Positions 46,519 to 56,219 are shown, counted from the first letter of the stretch. The stretch is DNA of 64,000 nt from Streptomyces sp. Z26 (GCF_003665095.1 NZ_RCHV01000002.1:434001-498000); one strand, 5' to 3'. The notes: generated from the letters alone by a model not told the origin. Translations and numbers: made by a program.

Positions 46519-49326
46519 TCAGCCCACCGAGGTGTACGCCACCACGCCGCGCCGCATGCCGTCGATCGCCTTCCGCGCGTTCACCCCGACGGTGCCGCCC
46601 TCCGGCGCCGCGCCCGCCAACTGCCCCAGCACGTCGATGACCTGCTTGCACCAGCGCACGAAGTCACCCGCGGGCATCTCCGCGTCGCGCAGCACGGCGT
46701 CCAGCCCGTGCCCGTCGGCCCAGCGGTACGCCGCCCAGGCGAAGCCCAGGTCCGGCTCCCGCTGCCCGACGCCCTCGGCGGCGGTGATGCGGTGCCGCTC
46801 CTCCGTGGCGTCCAACCGGCCCCAGATCCGCACCATCTCGCCCAGCGCCTCCTTGGCCCGACCACCCGGCAGGCGGGGAGGGAGCGCGTCCTCGGCCGCG
46901 CGCGCCTCGTAGACCAGCGCGGACACGCAGCCCGCCAGCTCGGCGGGCGGCAGGCCCTCCCAGATCCCGGCACGCAGGCACTCGGAGGCGAGCAGGTCCA
47001 GCTCGCCGTAGAGCCGGGCCAGCCGCCGCCCGTCGTCGGTGACGGTGTCGCCGTCCAGGTAGTCCAGCTCGGACAGGAGGGCGTAGACCCGGTCGAAGGT
47101 GCGGGCGATGGTGTTCGTACGGCCCTCGATACGGCGCTCCAACTGCCGCGTGTCCCGCGCCAGTCGGAGGTACCGCTCGGCCCAGCGGGCGTGGTCCTCG
47201 CGGTCGGCGCAGCCGTGGCAGGGGTGCTGCCGGATCGCCGCGCGCAGCCGCGCGATCTCCGGGTCGTCGGCGGCCTCCGAACGCTGCCGCCGGTGCCGCT
47301 CCGGCTCGTAGTGCCCGGCTTTGGTGCGCAGCGACGACGCCAGGTCCCGGCGGGACTGCGGGCTGCGCGGGTTGAACGACTTGGGGATGCGCATCCGGTC
47401 CAACGGCTCGACCGGCACCGGGAAGTCGATGGACGCGAGCCGCTTCACCTGCCGCTGCGCCGTCAGCACCAGCGGGCGCGGCCCGTCCTGGTGCTCGAAG
47501 CCGCGCCGCCCGGGGGTGCGCCCCGCGCCGGTGCCCGGGTCCAGCACCAGCGCGAGACCGGCGAACTTGCCCGTGGGCACATGGATGATGTCGCCGGCCT
47601 TCAGCTTCTCCAGCGCCACCGACGCCGCTACGCGGCGCTGCGTCGCGCCCTGCTTGGCCAGGTCCGTCTCGCGGTCCTTCAGGTCGCGGCGCAGCTGCGC
47701 GTACTCCTGGAAGTCGCCGAGGTGGCAGGTCATCGAGGTGCGGTAGCCCTGGAGCCCCTCCTCGTTCTTCTGCACCTGCCGGGAGATCCCGACGACCGCG
47801 CGGTCCGCCTGGAACTGCGCGAACGACGTCTCCAGCAGCTCCCGCGACCGGTGCCGTCCGAACTGCCCGACCAGGTTCACCGCCATGTTGTACGACGGCT
47901 TGAACGACGACCGCAGCGGATACGTCCGCGCCCCCGCCAGCCCCGCCACCGCGCCCGGGTCCATGCCGCGCTGCCACAGCACGACCGCGTGGCCCTCGAC
48001 ATCGATGCCGCGCCGCCCCGCACGCCCCGTCAGCTGCGTGAACTCACCGGGCGTGATGTCGGCGTGCTGCTCGCCGTTCCACTTGACGAGCTTCTCCAGC
48101 ACCACGGAACGCGCGGGCATGTTGATGCCCAGCGCCAACGTCTCGGTGGCGAACACCGCCTTCACCAGGCCGCGGACGAACAGCTCCTCGACGACCTCCT
48201 TGAACGTCGGCAGCATCCCCGCGTGGTGCGCGGCCACCCCGCGCTCCAGGGCCTCCAGCCACTCGAAGTACCCCAGGACGTGCAGGTCCTCGTCGGGGAT
48301 GTCGACCGTGCGCTGCTCGACGATCTCCCGTACGCGGGCCCGGTCCGCCATGGTGTTCAGCCGCAGCCCGGCGTGCAGGCACTGCTGGACGGCGGCCTCG
48401 CAGCCCGCGCGGCTGAAGATGAACGTGATCGCGGGCAGCAGCCCCTCGGAGTCCAGCCGGTCGATGACCTCGGCGCGGCTCGGCGTCCAGATGCGGCCGC
48501 GCTGCCGCCGCTCGCGCTCCCGGTCGGCCTCCCGCTTGGGGCGGCCGCCCCGCCGCCGGTCGCCGTACGAGCCGGGGCGGCTGTTCTCCGTACGGACCAT
48601 GCGGACGAGGTCGGGGTTGACCTCCTTCTTGTCGCCCTTCTCCTCGAAGAGGTCGTACATCCGCCGTCCGACGAGCACGTGCTGCCACAGCGGTACGGGC
48701 CGGTGCTCGGAGACGATCACCCGGGTGTCGCCGCGGACGGTGTCCAGCCAGTCGCCGAACTCCTCCGCGTTCGACACCGTGGCCGAGAGGGACACGAGCG
48801 TCACCGACTCGGGGAGGTGGATGATCACCTCCTCCCAGACGGCGCCGCGGAAGCGGTCGGAGAGGTAGTGCACCTCGTCCATCACCACGTGGCCCAGACC
48901 GGCAAGGGCGCGCGAGCCCGCGTACAGCATGTTCCGCAGGACCTCGGTGGTCATGACGATCACCGGGGCGTCCGCGTTCACGCTGTTGTCACCGGTGAGC
49001 AGGCCGACCTTGTCGGCGCCGTAGCGGGCGGCGAGGTCGTTGTACTTCTGGTTGGACAGGGCCTTGATCGGCGTGGTGTAGAAGCACTTGCGGCCCCGTG
49101 TCAGGGCGAGGTGGACGGCGAACTCGCCGACGATCGTCTTGCCGGAACCGGTCGGCGCGGCGACCAGCACTCCCTTTCCGGCTTCGAGGGCTTCGCACGC
49201 CTCGATCTGGAAAGCGTCCAGCTCGAAGTCGTACAGGTCACGGAAGGGGGCGAGAGCGGTGGCCTCGGCTGCGGCGCGTTTCCGCGCCGCGGCGTACCGC
49301 TCTGCGGGGGACAGGTCCTCGGTCAT
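46519..49326 (-). CDS. Ski2/Mtr4-like DEAD/DEAH-box RNA helicase
   Basis: 935 residues. The helicase core has motif I APTGSGKT (57-64), motif II DEVH (150-153), SLSATV, and motif VI QLTGRAGRRGID. A long C-terminal region with KFAGLALVLDPG, then a Cys-containing HPCHGCADREDH and helical DSHCT-like segments, completes the Ski2-type (HelY) layout. It likely unwinds structured RNA in decay or ribosome processing. The ATG at 49326 has GGAGG four bases upstream. tatC lies upstream, ended by its own hairpin. Confidence 0.94.
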   Translation of the reverse strand: MTEDLSPAERYAAARKRAAAEATALAPFRDLYDFELDAFQIEACEALEAGKGVLVAAPTGSGKTIVGEFAVHLALTRGRKCFYTTPIKALSNQKYNDLAARYGADKVGLLTGDNSVNADAPVIVMTTEVLRNMLYAGSRALAGLGHVVMDEVHYLSDRFRGAVWEEVIIHLPESVTLVSLSATVSNAEEFGDWLDTVRGDTRVIVSEHRPVPLWQHVLVGRRMYDLFEEKGDKKEVNPDLVRMVRTENSRPGSYGDRRRGGRPKREADRERERRQRGRIWTPSRAEVIDRLDSEGLLPAITFIFSRAGCEAAVQQCLHAGLRLNTMADRARVREIVEQRTVDIPDEDLHVLGYFEWLEALERGVAAHHAGMLPTFKEVVEELFVRGLVKAVFATETLALGINMPARSVVLEKLVKWNGEQHADITPGEFTQLTGRAGRRGIDVEGHAVVLWQRGMDPGAVAGLAGARTYPLRSSFKPSYNMAVNLVGQFGRHRSRELLETSFAQFQADRAVVGISRQVQKNEEGLQGYRTSMTCHLGDFQEYAQLRRDLKDRETDLAKQGATQRRVAASVALEKLKAGDIIHVPTGKFAGLALVLDPGTGAGRTPGRRGFEHQDGPRPLVLTAQRQVKRLASIDFPVPVEPLDRMRIPKSFNPRSPQSRRDLASSLRTKAGHYEPERHRRQRSEAADDPEIARLRAAIRQHPCHGCADREDHARWAERYLRLARDTRQLERRIEGRTNTIARTFDRVYALLSELDYLDGDTVTDDGRRLARLYGELDLLASECLRAGIWEGLPPAELAGCVSALVYEARAAEDALPPRLPGGRAKEALGEMVRIWGRLDATEERHRITAAEGVGQREPDLGFAWAAYRWADGHGLDAVLRDAEMPAGDFVRWCKQVIDVLGQLAGAAPEGGTVGVNARKAIDGMRRGVVAYTSVG

Positions 49327-49388
49327 CGTGCCTCCGAGCGTACCGGCCGGATACGACAGTGCCCGATCTTTATCGCGGCCCCGGGCCT

Positions 49389-49414
49389 GCCCCGGTGCGG
49401 GCGGGCACCGGGGC
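49389..49414 (-). terminator. Terminator after tatC
   Basis: GCCCCGGTGC (49389-49398) and GCACCGGGGC (49405-49414) pair perfectly around a six-base loop directly after the tatC stop. Confidence 0.65.
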
Positions 49415-49421
49415 CGTACGA

Positions 49422-50369
49422 TCAGGTCGCGTCGTCGAGGCCGTCGCGCCGTCCGCCGTCGCCACCGGACGCGCCGTCGCTCCCGGCACCGGCCCCGGGC
49501 GGGCCAACCGGCTCCGGCGTGGGGCCGAGGTCGGACGCCTCGTCGTCGTCCAGGTCCTGGTACGGGTCGGCGCGGGAACGGCGCCGGTCGTTGAGGAAGC
49601 AGACGCCGACGGCCGCGAAGTACAGCACCACGATCGGCAGGGCCAGCGCCCCCATCGTCAGCGGGTCGCCGGTCGGGGTGGCCACGGCCGAGAAGACCGT
49701 GATGCCCACGACCATCCCCCGCCACCAGCCGAGCAGTCGGCGGGCGGTGAGGATGCCGCCGAAGTTCAACATGACCAGCAGCAGCGGCAGTTCGAAGGCC
49801 AGGCCGAAGACGATGACGAGCCGCGTGACGATGTCGAGGAAGTCGTCGAGCGGGATGAGGTTGCCGGTGCCGTCGGGGCTGAAGTCCAGCAGCGCCTTGG
49901 CCGCGGTCGGCAGGATCACGTACGCGAGGCAGGCACCGCCGATGAACAGCGGGGCTCCGGCGGCGACGAAGCCGTGCGCGTACTTCTTCTCGTGCCGGTG
50001 GAGGCCGGGGGCGAGGAAGGCCCAGAGCTGGTAGAGCCACACCGGGGAGGCGAGCACCACGCCCACGGTGAGAGCCACCTTGAGCATGATCGTGAAGGGG
50101 GCGACCAGGCCGGAGATGGTGATCTCCGCGCAGGTCTCGCCCTCTTCGGCCTCACCGAACCCCTTGGTGCAGCCGACGGCGTCGCGTACGGGATCGGTGA
50201 GGAAGTCGGCGATCTGCTTGTAGTAGAACATCGCCACGACGGTGACGGCGAGAATCGCCAGCACCGCCTTGAGCAAGCGGTTGCGCAGCTCCCGCAGATG
50301 CTCGGCGAGCGGCATCCTGCCCTCGGGGTCCTTCTGCTGTTTACCCTCTTTACGGGCGGACTTGAGCAA
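49422..50369 (-). CDS. tatC: Twin-arginine translocase subunit TatC
   Basis: 315 residues with six membrane helices. The conserved N-terminal MPLAEHLRELRNRLLKA contains the Tat signal-binding face, and FAPGL is here FLAPGLHRHEKKY. The C-terminal acidic/Pro/Gly tail (about 265-315) is longer than in enteric TatC. It receives folded, twin-arginine-tagged proteins with TatA/TatB. The TTG start at 50369 is preferred because the frame begins MLKSARK as in other Streptomyces TatC and GAGG lies upstream. No tatB is in the window; it is normally elsewhere in Streptomyces. Confidence 0.96.
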   Translation of the reverse strand: MLKSARKEGKQQKDPEGRMPLAEHLRELRNRLLKAVLAILAVTVVAMFYYKQIADFLTDPVRDAVGCTKGFGEAEEGETCAEITISGLVAPFTIMLKVALTVGVVLASPVWLYQLWAFLAPGLHRHEKKYAHGFVAAGAPLFIGGACLAYVILPTAAKALLDFSPDGTGNLIPLDDFLDIVTRLVIVFGLAFELPLLLVMLNFGGILTARRLLGWWRGMVVGITVFSAVATPTGDPLTMGALALPIVVLYFAAVGVCFLNDRRRSRADPYQDLDDDEASDLGPTPEPVGPPGAGAGSDGASGGDGGRRDGLDDAT

Positions 50370-50418
50370 CCCAGGGCCTCGTTGTCAGTGAGTGGTGCCG
50401 GACGGAGGAACGGAAGAG

Positions 50419-50712
50419 TCAGTTCTGGTTGGACTGCCTCGTCGGCTCGCCCGCCGGGCGGGCGCTGCTCACGTCACCGGGGGCCGCCTGGATGGTGCGC
50501 GGCGCGCTTTGCTGGGCGTCGGCACGGGCCGCGGCCTCGCGGTCGGCGTCGTCGTCCGCGCTCTCCTTCTTCATCTGCTTGGCCTCGCTCTTGAGGATGC
50601 GGGCCGACTTGCCGAGCGAACGGGCCATGTCCGGGAGCTTCTTGGCGCCGAACAGCAGCAGGATGACGAGGAGGATCAGAACGATCTCCATGGGCCTCAG
50701 GTTGCCGATCAT
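50419..50712 (-). CDS. tatA: Twin-arginine translocase subunit TatA
   Basis: 97 residues. One N-terminal transmembrane helix ([25 protein letters not shown], given as [13 protein letters not shown] and [11 protein letters not shown]) leads into an amphipathic helix and a charged, Gln/Ala-rich tail. The FGxxKLPxxxxxxG pattern is the TatA/B signature. TatA oligomers form the translocation pore. It is 49 bases upstream of tatC on the same strand, forming a tatAC unit. Confidence 0.96.
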   Translation of the reverse strand: MIGNLRPMEIVLILLVILLLFGAKKLPDMARSLGKSARILKSEAKQMKKESADDDADREAAARADAQQSAPRTIQAAPGDVSSARPAGEPTRQSNQN

Positions 50713-50879
50713 GTGCCACTACCTTCTCGCCGGGGCCGGCGCGTGTACGTGCCTGCCGTGTCAATTCGGTCGGGCTTTCGTCATGCTGCCAGCGATCGTA
50801 ACCCTGCGGAGTGAACGTGTGGCAATCCCCGTGCGTACTCCGGGTTCACGGCGGCGGCGCATGACGCAGCCAGACCAGC

Positions 50880-51071
50880 CTACCGTTCGAACCCCCGGGC
50901 GCAGGAGGCCGTCGCCCGCTCCAGATCCTCGGTCGCCCGCGTGATCCGCTCCGAGCTGTCGCCCACGGCGCGCGCGAAGCGCCGTACCTCCAGGCCGACC
51001 CGTACGGCGAGCACTCCGAGCACGGCGATCCCGGTGAAGGCGAGGGTGAGGAAGAACATCGGCCAGAGCAT
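50880..51071 (-). CDS. Small single-pass membrane protein
   Basis: 63 residues. An N-terminal helix (MFFLTLAFTGIAVLGVLAVRV, roughly 5-24) is followed by a soluble, coiled-coil-prone segment (RFARAVGDSSERITRATEDLERA). The function is unknown; a similar small protein sits between tatA and pafC in other streptomycetes as I recall. A GGTTCGAAC string at its 3' end is coding, not a tRNA. Confidence 0.7.
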   Translation of the reverse strand: MLWPMFFLTLAFTGIAVLGVLAVRVGLEVRRFARAVGDSSERITRATEDLERATASCARGFER

Positions 51072-51169
51072 GCGCAGAGCCTACGCGCCGACAGCGCGTG
51101 GGAACGCGCCACCCGTCTCCGTCGCCCCACCCGCCCCGGCCGTACGCGGCCCGGCACCGTATGGCGGCG

Positions 51170-52120
51170 CTACTCTCCGTACGCGGCCAGCGCCCGCTTC
51201 GCCGCCTCCCGCGCGCTGTCGGCCAGTTCGCGCGGGGCGGTGATCCGGCCGTCGGCCCCCAGCCGCAGCGCGAGCCTGCGCAGCGAGGCCGGGTCCGGGG
51301 TGCGCAGCGTGATCCGCAGCCCGCCGTCGGGCAGCTCCTCGGCGCTGTCGTGCGGGTAGTACTCGGCGACCCAGCGCCCGCCGGGGCCCACCTCGACGAT
51401 CACCTCGGGGTCCTCCGCGGCGGGCTGCACGAGCCCCTCCGAGAGGTCGCGCAGCTCCACGGGCGGCGGGTCGGCGGGCTCGTCCAGCAGCCGGATCTCC
51501 GCGACCCGGTCCAGCCGGAACGTACGGCGCCCCTCCGAGCGTCGGCACCACGCCTCGACGTAGGTGTGGCCGACGGCGAAGAGGCGGATCGGGTCGATCA
51601 CGCGCTCGGTCAGCTCGTCGCGCGCCGGTGAGTAGTAGCGCAGCCACAGCCTGCGGCGCTCGGAGATGGCGCGGTCGACGTCCGCGAAGACGCCGCCCTC
51701 GGACTCGAAGGTGACCGACAGCCGCGCGCTGGCCCCGGCCGCCTCCCCCGCCGCCGTCTCCAGCTTGGCCGTCGCGCGCAGCAGCGCCTCGCGGTCGCCC
51801 TCGCGCAGCCCCGGCAGCGTGGCCACGGCGCGGGCGGCGACCAGCAGGGCGATGGCCTCGTCGGCGGAGATGCGGAGCGGTGCGGCGAGGTCGTCGGCGT
51901 TGCGCCACCAGATGTGCTCGCCGTCGGTGTCGATCTCCAGCAGGTCGCCGCCGCGGAAGCTCGTCCCGCACATGGGGAGCACGTCGAGGTCGGCGATCAG
52001 CTCGTCCGCGGTGATGCCGAACGCGCGCGCCACCTCCTCGACCCGGGCCCCCGGGCGGTCCCGCAGGTACGTGACGAGCGACAGCATCCTGCGGGTCTGG
52101 TCGATCGCGTTGGACGCCAT
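51170..52120 (-). CDS. pafC: WYL-domain transcriptional regulator PafC
   Basis: 316 residues. An N-terminal helix-turn-helix (ARVEEVARAFGITADELIADLDVL, given as VEEVARAFGI and ADELIADLDVL) and a WYL domain (RRRLWLRYYSPARDE, FRLDRVAEIRLLDEP) with a C-terminal WCX extension. With PafB it controls DNA-damage genes in mycobacteria. Fifteen bases separate it from pafB, so they share a transcript. The ATG at 52120 begins MASNAIDQTRRML as in homologues. Confidence 0.94.
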   Translation of the reverse strand: MASNAIDQTRRMLSLVTYLRDRPGARVEEVARAFGITADELIADLDVLPMCGTSFRGGDLLEIDTDGEHIWWRNADDLAAPLRISADEAIALLVAARAVATLPGLREGDREALLRATAKLETAAGEAAGASARLSVTFESEGGVFADVDRAISERRRLWLRYYSPARDELTERVIDPIRLFAVGHTYVEAWCRRSEGRRTFRLDRVAEIRLLDEPADPPPVELRDLSEGLVQPAAEDPEVIVEVGPGGRWVAEYYPHDSAEELPDGGLRITLRTPDPASLRRLALRLGADGRITAPRELADSAREAAKRALAAYGE

Positions 52121-52135
52121 GGTCAGCGGTCCCCC

Positions 52136-53107
52136 TCAGCCCTTGGCCACGGCACGCAGCCGGTCCACCACGTCGGCCCGCAGCTCCGCGGGCTCCAGCA
52201 CCACCACGTCCGCGCCGAACTCGACCAGCCACGCGTCCAGCCCGTGCCCGTACGGGATCTCCAACTCCTCCCAGCCGTCACCGAGTTCCCGTACCTCGGT
52301 GGCCCGCGCACGCAGCGGGTAGCCGGCGCCGGAGCGCAGTCGGATGCGCGCGGTCGCGGACGTGCGCTCCCCCGCCCACCGCTCCACCGTCTCCCGTACC
52401 GTCACCTGATCGGGGACGGGCGCGGTAAACGCGGCGGCACGGGAACGCACCGTTCCGGTGATACGGGAGAGCCGGAAGACCCGCTCGGCCTGCCGGTCGC
52501 GGTCGAACCCGGCGAGATACCACTGCCCCCGCCAGCACTCCAGCGTCCACGGCTCGACCTGACGGCGCAGCGGGTGCGCGGAGTTGGACTTGCGGTAGTC
52601 GAAAACGACGAGGCGCCGGTCGCGGCAGGCGAGCATCAGCGGTTCGAAGGCCGCCTCGCGGGCGGGGATGTGGGGCTCCAGGCTGCTGTGCGGGTGGAGT
52701 TGGCCGTACGACTCGGCCTCCTCCGCCTGCGGCATGCCCCCGGCCGCGTGCAGCTTCTGGAGCGCCCCGGAGGCGGCACCCGCGAGTCTCGCCTGCTGCC
52801 ACACACGGGCGGCGAGGCCGAGCGCGGTGGCCTCGGCGGCGTCGAGCGTGACGGGCGGGAGGCTGTTGCTGTCGCGGCGCGCGAGGTAGCCCGCCTCGCC
52901 GTCCAGGTTCTCCACCGCGTCGATGACCAGGCCGAGTTCGCGCAGGTCCTCCTTGTCGCGCTCGAACATCCGGTTGAACGCGTCGTCGTTGCCCGCCTCG
53001 ATGTACGCCTCGATGGAGGCGCGCAGTTCGCGCTTGGTGAGGGGCCGTCGCGCTCCGAGCAGGCACAGCGCCAGGTTCATCAGCCGCTCGGCCTTGGCGA
53101 TCGCCAT
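52136..53107 (-). CDS. pafB: WYL-domain transcriptional regulator PafB
   Basis: 323 residues, beginning MAIAKAERLMNLALCLLGARRPLTKREL with the winged helix (about 1-75) and a WYL domain around 150-250 (HPLRRQVEPWTLECWRGQWYL, given as RRQVEPWTLECWRGQWYL). PafB and PafC act as a heterodimer-like pair in the mycobacterial LexA/RecA-independent damage response; the name reflects linkage to pafA. The pair lies on the minus strand after the FKBP gene's terminator, so it has its own promoter. Confidence 0.94.
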   Translation of the reverse strand: MAIAKAERLMNLALCLLGARRPLTKRELRASIEAYIEAGNDDAFNRMFERDKEDLRELGLVIDAVENLDGEAGYLARRDSNSLPPVTLDAAEATALGLAARVWQQARLAGAASGALQKLHAAGGMPQAEEAESYGQLHPHSSLEPHIPAREAAFEPLMLACRDRRLVVFDYRKSNSAHPLRRQVEPWTLECWRGQWYLAGFDRDRQAERVFRLSRITGTVRSRAAAFTAPVPDQVTVRETVERWAGERTSATARIRLRSGAGYPLRARATEVRELGDGWEELEIPYGHGLDAWLVEFGADVVVLEPAELRADVVDRLRAVAKG

Positions 53108-53189
53108 GGAACGTCGCCCTCTCTCGTTCTGTTCTGGGCGGTTGGCCCTGGGCAGTTGACCGTACCGCCCGGCGCGGCGGGGACAAAAG

Positions 53190-53227
53190 CGGAGGGTCCC
53201 CGCCGTACGTACGGCGGGGACCCTCCG
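53190..53227 (-). terminator. Perfect hairpin terminator after FKBP gene
   Basis: A 38-base perfect palindrome (19-base arms 53190-53208 and 53209-53227) centred on GTAC-GTAC. On the minus strand it is followed at once by CTTTTG, giving a classical intrinsic terminator for the FKBP gene. It also insulates pafBC. Confidence 0.85.
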
Positions 53228-53314
53228 GGGAGTCCGACGGTGCTCCGGACGTCCCTACGTCTCAGCTGACGCGACCACCCCGGGCGGCCCGGCAGCGCGG
53301 ACGGCTCGGCTGAC

Positions 53315-53689
53315 TCAGACGGACACGAGGTCGCAGACGAAGATCAGCGCCTCGTTCGGCGCGATACGCCCGCCGCCCGCGCCCTGCTCCCCGTACGCGA
53401 GGTGCGCCGGGATGGTCAGCCGACGGCGCCCGCCGACCTTCATGCCCTGCACGCCCTTGTCCCATCCGGCGATGACCTGGCCGGCGCCGAGCTGGAACTG
53501 GAGCGGCTTGCCGCGGTTCCAGCTGGCGTCGAACTCCTCACCGGTGGAGAAGGCGACGCCGACGTAGTGCACGGAGACGTTGTCCCCGGCCTTGGCCTCG
53601 GGGCCGTCGCCCTCCCAGATGTCCCGCACCTCGAGGTCGGACGGGGCCGGCCCCTCGGGAAAGTCGACCTCGGGCTTGTCGATGCTCAC
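53315..53689 (-). CDS. FKBP-type peptidyl-prolyl cis-trans isomerase
   Basis: 124 residues, one FKBP domain: VSVHYVGVAFSTGEEFDASW, FQLGAGQVIAGWDKGVQGMKVGG (given as QVIAGWDKGVQGMKVGG) and LAYGEQGAG. The aromatic pocket residues (Tyr, Phe, Trp) are in place. There is no signal peptide, so it is cytoplasmic. It catalyses proline isomerisation in folding. It is downstream of a two-domain FKBP lipoprotein, with about 97 bases between. Confidence 0.95.
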   Translation of the reverse strand: MSIDKPEVDFPEGPAPSDLEVRDIWEGDGPEAKAGDNVSVHYVGVAFSTGEEFDASWNRGKPLQFQLGAGQVIAGWDKGVQGMKVGGRRRLTIPAHLAYGEQGAGGGRIAPNEALIFVCDLVSV

Positions 53690-53786
53690 GTGATGCTCCT
53701 ACGAACGTAACTTCCAGACGACTGGCGAGTCTGCCACGCCGGGGTGACCGCCCCGTACGGCGAGGTCACCCATGGCGCAGCGGAGG

Positions 53787-54704
53787 TCACTTGACGTCCA
53801 GCACGTCCACGCTGAAGACGACGCCCGACTTGAACTGCGCGCGCTGCTCCTTGGGGAAGTCCTTCTCCGGTACGGAGATCACGACGCGGCTACCGGCCTT
53901 CGCGCCCTTGAGCCCTTCCTTCCAGCCCGGGATCTGCTGGACGGGGAACTCCTGCGGGCCGCCCTGCTCCCAGGTGTTGGCGAAGGGCTTGCCGCTCCAC
54001 AGCTTGGCGGTGAAGTTGGCCAGGATGGTGCTGCTGTCCTTGACCGCCTTGCCGTCGCCCTCGACGATGGTCTCGCTGGTCAGGGCCTCGGGGGCCTTGG
54101 CGCCCTTCTCCAGGTCGATCTCCGGCGCCTTGTCGGTGATCTTGTTGTCGACCTTGGGCAGCTCCGCGCTCTGCGTGTCCACGGGCTTGCCGTCGATCTT
54201 GCTCGGCATGGTCTTCTGGAGGTCGACGACGAAGACCAGGGTGGAGTTCTTGGGGATCTGCGGCGGCTGGCCCTGGGCGCCGTAGCCCTTCTCCGGCGGG
54301 ATGACCAGCTGGACGCGGCTGCCGAGCTTCTTGCCGACGAGTCCCTCGTCCCAGCCCTTGATCACGTTGCCGGTGCCGATCTGGAAGCTGGCGGCCGTAC
54401 GGCCCTTCTGCCAGGTGCTGTCGAACACCTTCCCGTCCCAGAGCTGGCCGTGGTAGGAGGCGTTGAGCACATCGCCCTTGGCGATCTTCTTGCCCTTGCC
54501 CTCCTTCAACACCTTGACCTTGAGGTCCTTGGGCGGGTCGCCTTCGCCCTTCTCGATCTTGGGCTTGCCGTCCTCGGTCGACACGGAGGGCACCGCGCCG
54601 GACTCGGCCTTGTCGTCGTCGCTGCCACAGGCGGCGGCGGAGACGATCAGCAGGGGGACGGTGAGCGCCGCGGCGATACGGCGGGTCGTCGTGGAGACAG
54701 TCAT
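53787..54704 (-). CDS. FKBP-type isomerase lipoprotein with two FKBP domains
   Basis: 305 residues. A lipoprotein signal ends in the lipobox VSAAAC with Cys26, then GSDDD. Two FKBP domains follow: the first (about 60-165; NASYHGQLWDGKVFDSTW, VIKGWDEGLVGKKLGS, GYGAQGQPP) looks complete, and the second (about 200-303; ILANFTAKLWSGKPFANTW, IPGWKEGLKGAKAGS) has lost the Ala-Tyr-Gly loop and is probably weakly active. It should fold proteins at the outer face of the membrane. The ATG at 54704 opens the signal peptide. Confidence 0.93.
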   Translation of the reverse strand: MTVSTTTRRIAAALTVPLLIVSAAACGSDDDKAESGAVPSVSTEDGKPKIEKGEGDPPKDLKVKVLKEGKGKKIAKGDVLNASYHGQLWDGKVFDSTWQKGRTAASFQIGTGNVIKGWDEGLVGKKLGSRVQLVIPPEKGYGAQGQPPQIPKNSTLVFVVDLQKTMPSKIDGKPVDTQSAELPKVDNKITDKAPEIDLEKGAKAPEALTSETIVEGDGKAVKDSSTILANFTAKLWSGKPFANTWEQGGPQEFPVQQIPGWKEGLKGAKAGSRVVISVPEKDFPKEQRAQFKSGVVFSVDVLDVK

Positions 54705-54775
54705 GGGGTCAACTCGCGGAGGTAGGGGGTTCCGGCCTGCCCGCCACCCTACGGCCCCGCCACGGCAGCCCCGCC

Positions 54776-54812
54776 ACTCACGACACGGGAATCACGTTCC
54801 CGTGTCGTGAGT
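54776..54812 (-). terminator. Terminator after pafA
   Basis: Arms 54776-54791 (ACTCACGACACGGGAA) and 54797-54812 pair perfectly over 16 bases around a TCACG loop, 34 bases past the pafA stop. Confidence 0.8.
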
Positions 54813-54845
54813 CGTGCTACAGGGACTTATCCGGATCACATCTGA

Positions 54846-56207
54846 TCACATGCCGGCGATCAGCTTCTCCACCCGTTCGTCCACCGACCGGAACGGGTCC
54901 TTGCACAGCACGGTGCGCTGCGCCTGATCGTTGAGCTTGAGGTGCACCCAGTCCACGGTGAAGTCCCGGCGCTGCTCCTGGGCCCGCCGGATGAAGTCGC
55001 CGCGCAGCCGGGCGCGGGTGGTCTGCGGGGGCACGGACTTGCCCTCGAAGATCTTCAGGTCGTTGCAGATCCGGGCGGCCTGGCCCTTCCGCTCCAGCAG
55101 GTAGTAGAGCCCGCGCCTGCGGTGGATGTCGTGGTACGCGAGGTCTATCTGCGCGACCCTCGGGTGCGACATCGTGAGGTTGTTCTTGGCCCGGTAGCGC
55201 TCGATGAGCTGGTACTTCATGACCCAGTCGATCTCGGTGCCGATCTTGTCCAGCTGCTGCGTGCGGATCGACTCCAACGCGCGGCCCCACAGCTCCAGGA
55301 CCTGCTCGATGGTGCCGGAGCGGATGCCGCGGCGCTCGCAGAAGTCCACGGCCTTCTCGTAGTACTCCTGCTGCACCTCCAGCGCCGACGCCTCCCGGCC
55401 GCTGGCGAGCCGGACCTTGCGCTGTCCCGTGATGTCGTGGCTGACCTCGCGGATGGCCCGGATCGGGTTCTCCAGGGTGAGGTCGCGCATGACGGTGCCC
55501 GCCTCGATCATGCGCAGCACCAGGTCGGTGGCGCCGACCTTGAGCAGCATCGTGGTCTCGGACATGTTCGAGTCGCCGACGATCACGTGGAGGCGGCGGT
55601 AGCGCTCGGCGTCGGCGTGCGGCTCGTCGCGGGTGTTGATGATCGGCCGGGAACGGGTCGTCGCGGAGCTGACGCCCTCCCAGATGTGCTCGGCCCGCTG
55701 GCTGACGCAGTAGACGGCGCCGCGCGGCGTCTGGAGCACCTTGCCCGCTCCGCACACCAGCTGGCGGGTCACGAGGAACGGGATGAGCACGTCGGCCAGC
55801 CGCGAGAACTCGCCGTGCCGGGCCACCAGATAGTTCTCGTGACAGCCGTACGAGTTCCCCGCCGAGTCGGTGTTGTTCTTGAAGAGGTAGACGTCGCCCG
55901 CGATTCCCTCCTCGTGCAGGCGGCGTTCGGCGTCGACGAGGAGCCCTTCGAGGATGCGCTCGCCTGCCTTGTCGTGGGTGACCAGCTCAGGGACGTTGTC
56001 GCACTCGGGGGTCGCGTACTCGGGGTGGGAGCCGACGTCCAGGTACAGACGGGCGCCGTTCCGCAGGAAGACGTTGCTGCTGCGGCCCCAAGACACGACA
56101 CGGCGGAAGAGGTACCGCGCCACCTCGTCGGGGGACAGTCGCCGCTGCCCCCGGAACGTACACGTGACGCCGTACTCGTTCTCCAGCCCGAAGATTCGGC
56201 GGTCCAT
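54846..56207 (-). CDS. pafA: Pup-protein ligase PafA
   Basis: 453 residues. The glutamine-synthetase-like fold begins [37 protein letters not shown] carries the catalytic Asp region, and [18 protein letters not shown] and [18 protein letters not shown] the nucleotide/Pup groove. It activates Pup's C-terminal Glu with ATP and joins it to substrate lysines. There is no ribosome binding site; a -10-like TAATGT six bases before the ATG suggests a leaderless mRNA starting at 56207. The MFS gene ends nine bases upstream. Confidence 0.97.
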   Translation of the reverse strand: MDRRIFGLENEYGVTCTFRGQRRLSPDEVARYLFRRVVSWGRSSNVFLRNGARLYLDVGSHPEYATPECDNVPELVTHDKAGERILEGLLVDAERRLHEEGIAGDVYLFKNNTDSAGNSYGCHENYLVARHGEFSRLADVLIPFLVTRQLVCGAGKVLQTPRGAVYCVSQRAEHIWEGVSSATTRSRPIINTRDEPHADAERYRRLHVIVGDSNMSETTMLLKVGATDLVLRMIEAGTVMRDLTLENPIRAIREVSHDITGQRKVRLASGREASALEVQQEYYEKAVDFCERRGIRSGTIEQVLELWGRALESIRTQQLDKIGTEIDWVMKYQLIERYRAKNNLTMSHPRVAQIDLAYHDIHRRRGLYYLLERKGQAARICNDLKIFEGKSVPPQTTRARLRGDFIRRAQEQRRDFTVDWVHLKLNDQAQRTVLCKDPFRSVDERVEKLIAGM

Positions 56208-56213
56208 GACTGA

Positions 56214-56219
56214 ACATTA
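56214..56219 (-). promoter_or_regulatory. -10 element for leaderless pafA
   Basis: TAATGT (56219-56214 on the minus strand) ends six bases before the pafA ATG, and GTTTCA lies about 17 bases further upstream as a weak -35. It overlaps the MFS stop codon. Confidence 0.45.

Noticed and set aside
49422..50712. Expected tatB beside tatA-tatC
   Set aside because: No third Tat gene is present; in Streptomyces tatB is usually elsewhere, so this is not an anomaly.
50880..50900. GTTCGAAC string resembling a tRNA T-loop
   Set aside because: It encodes the last residues of the small membrane protein, and no acceptor or anticodon stems flank it.
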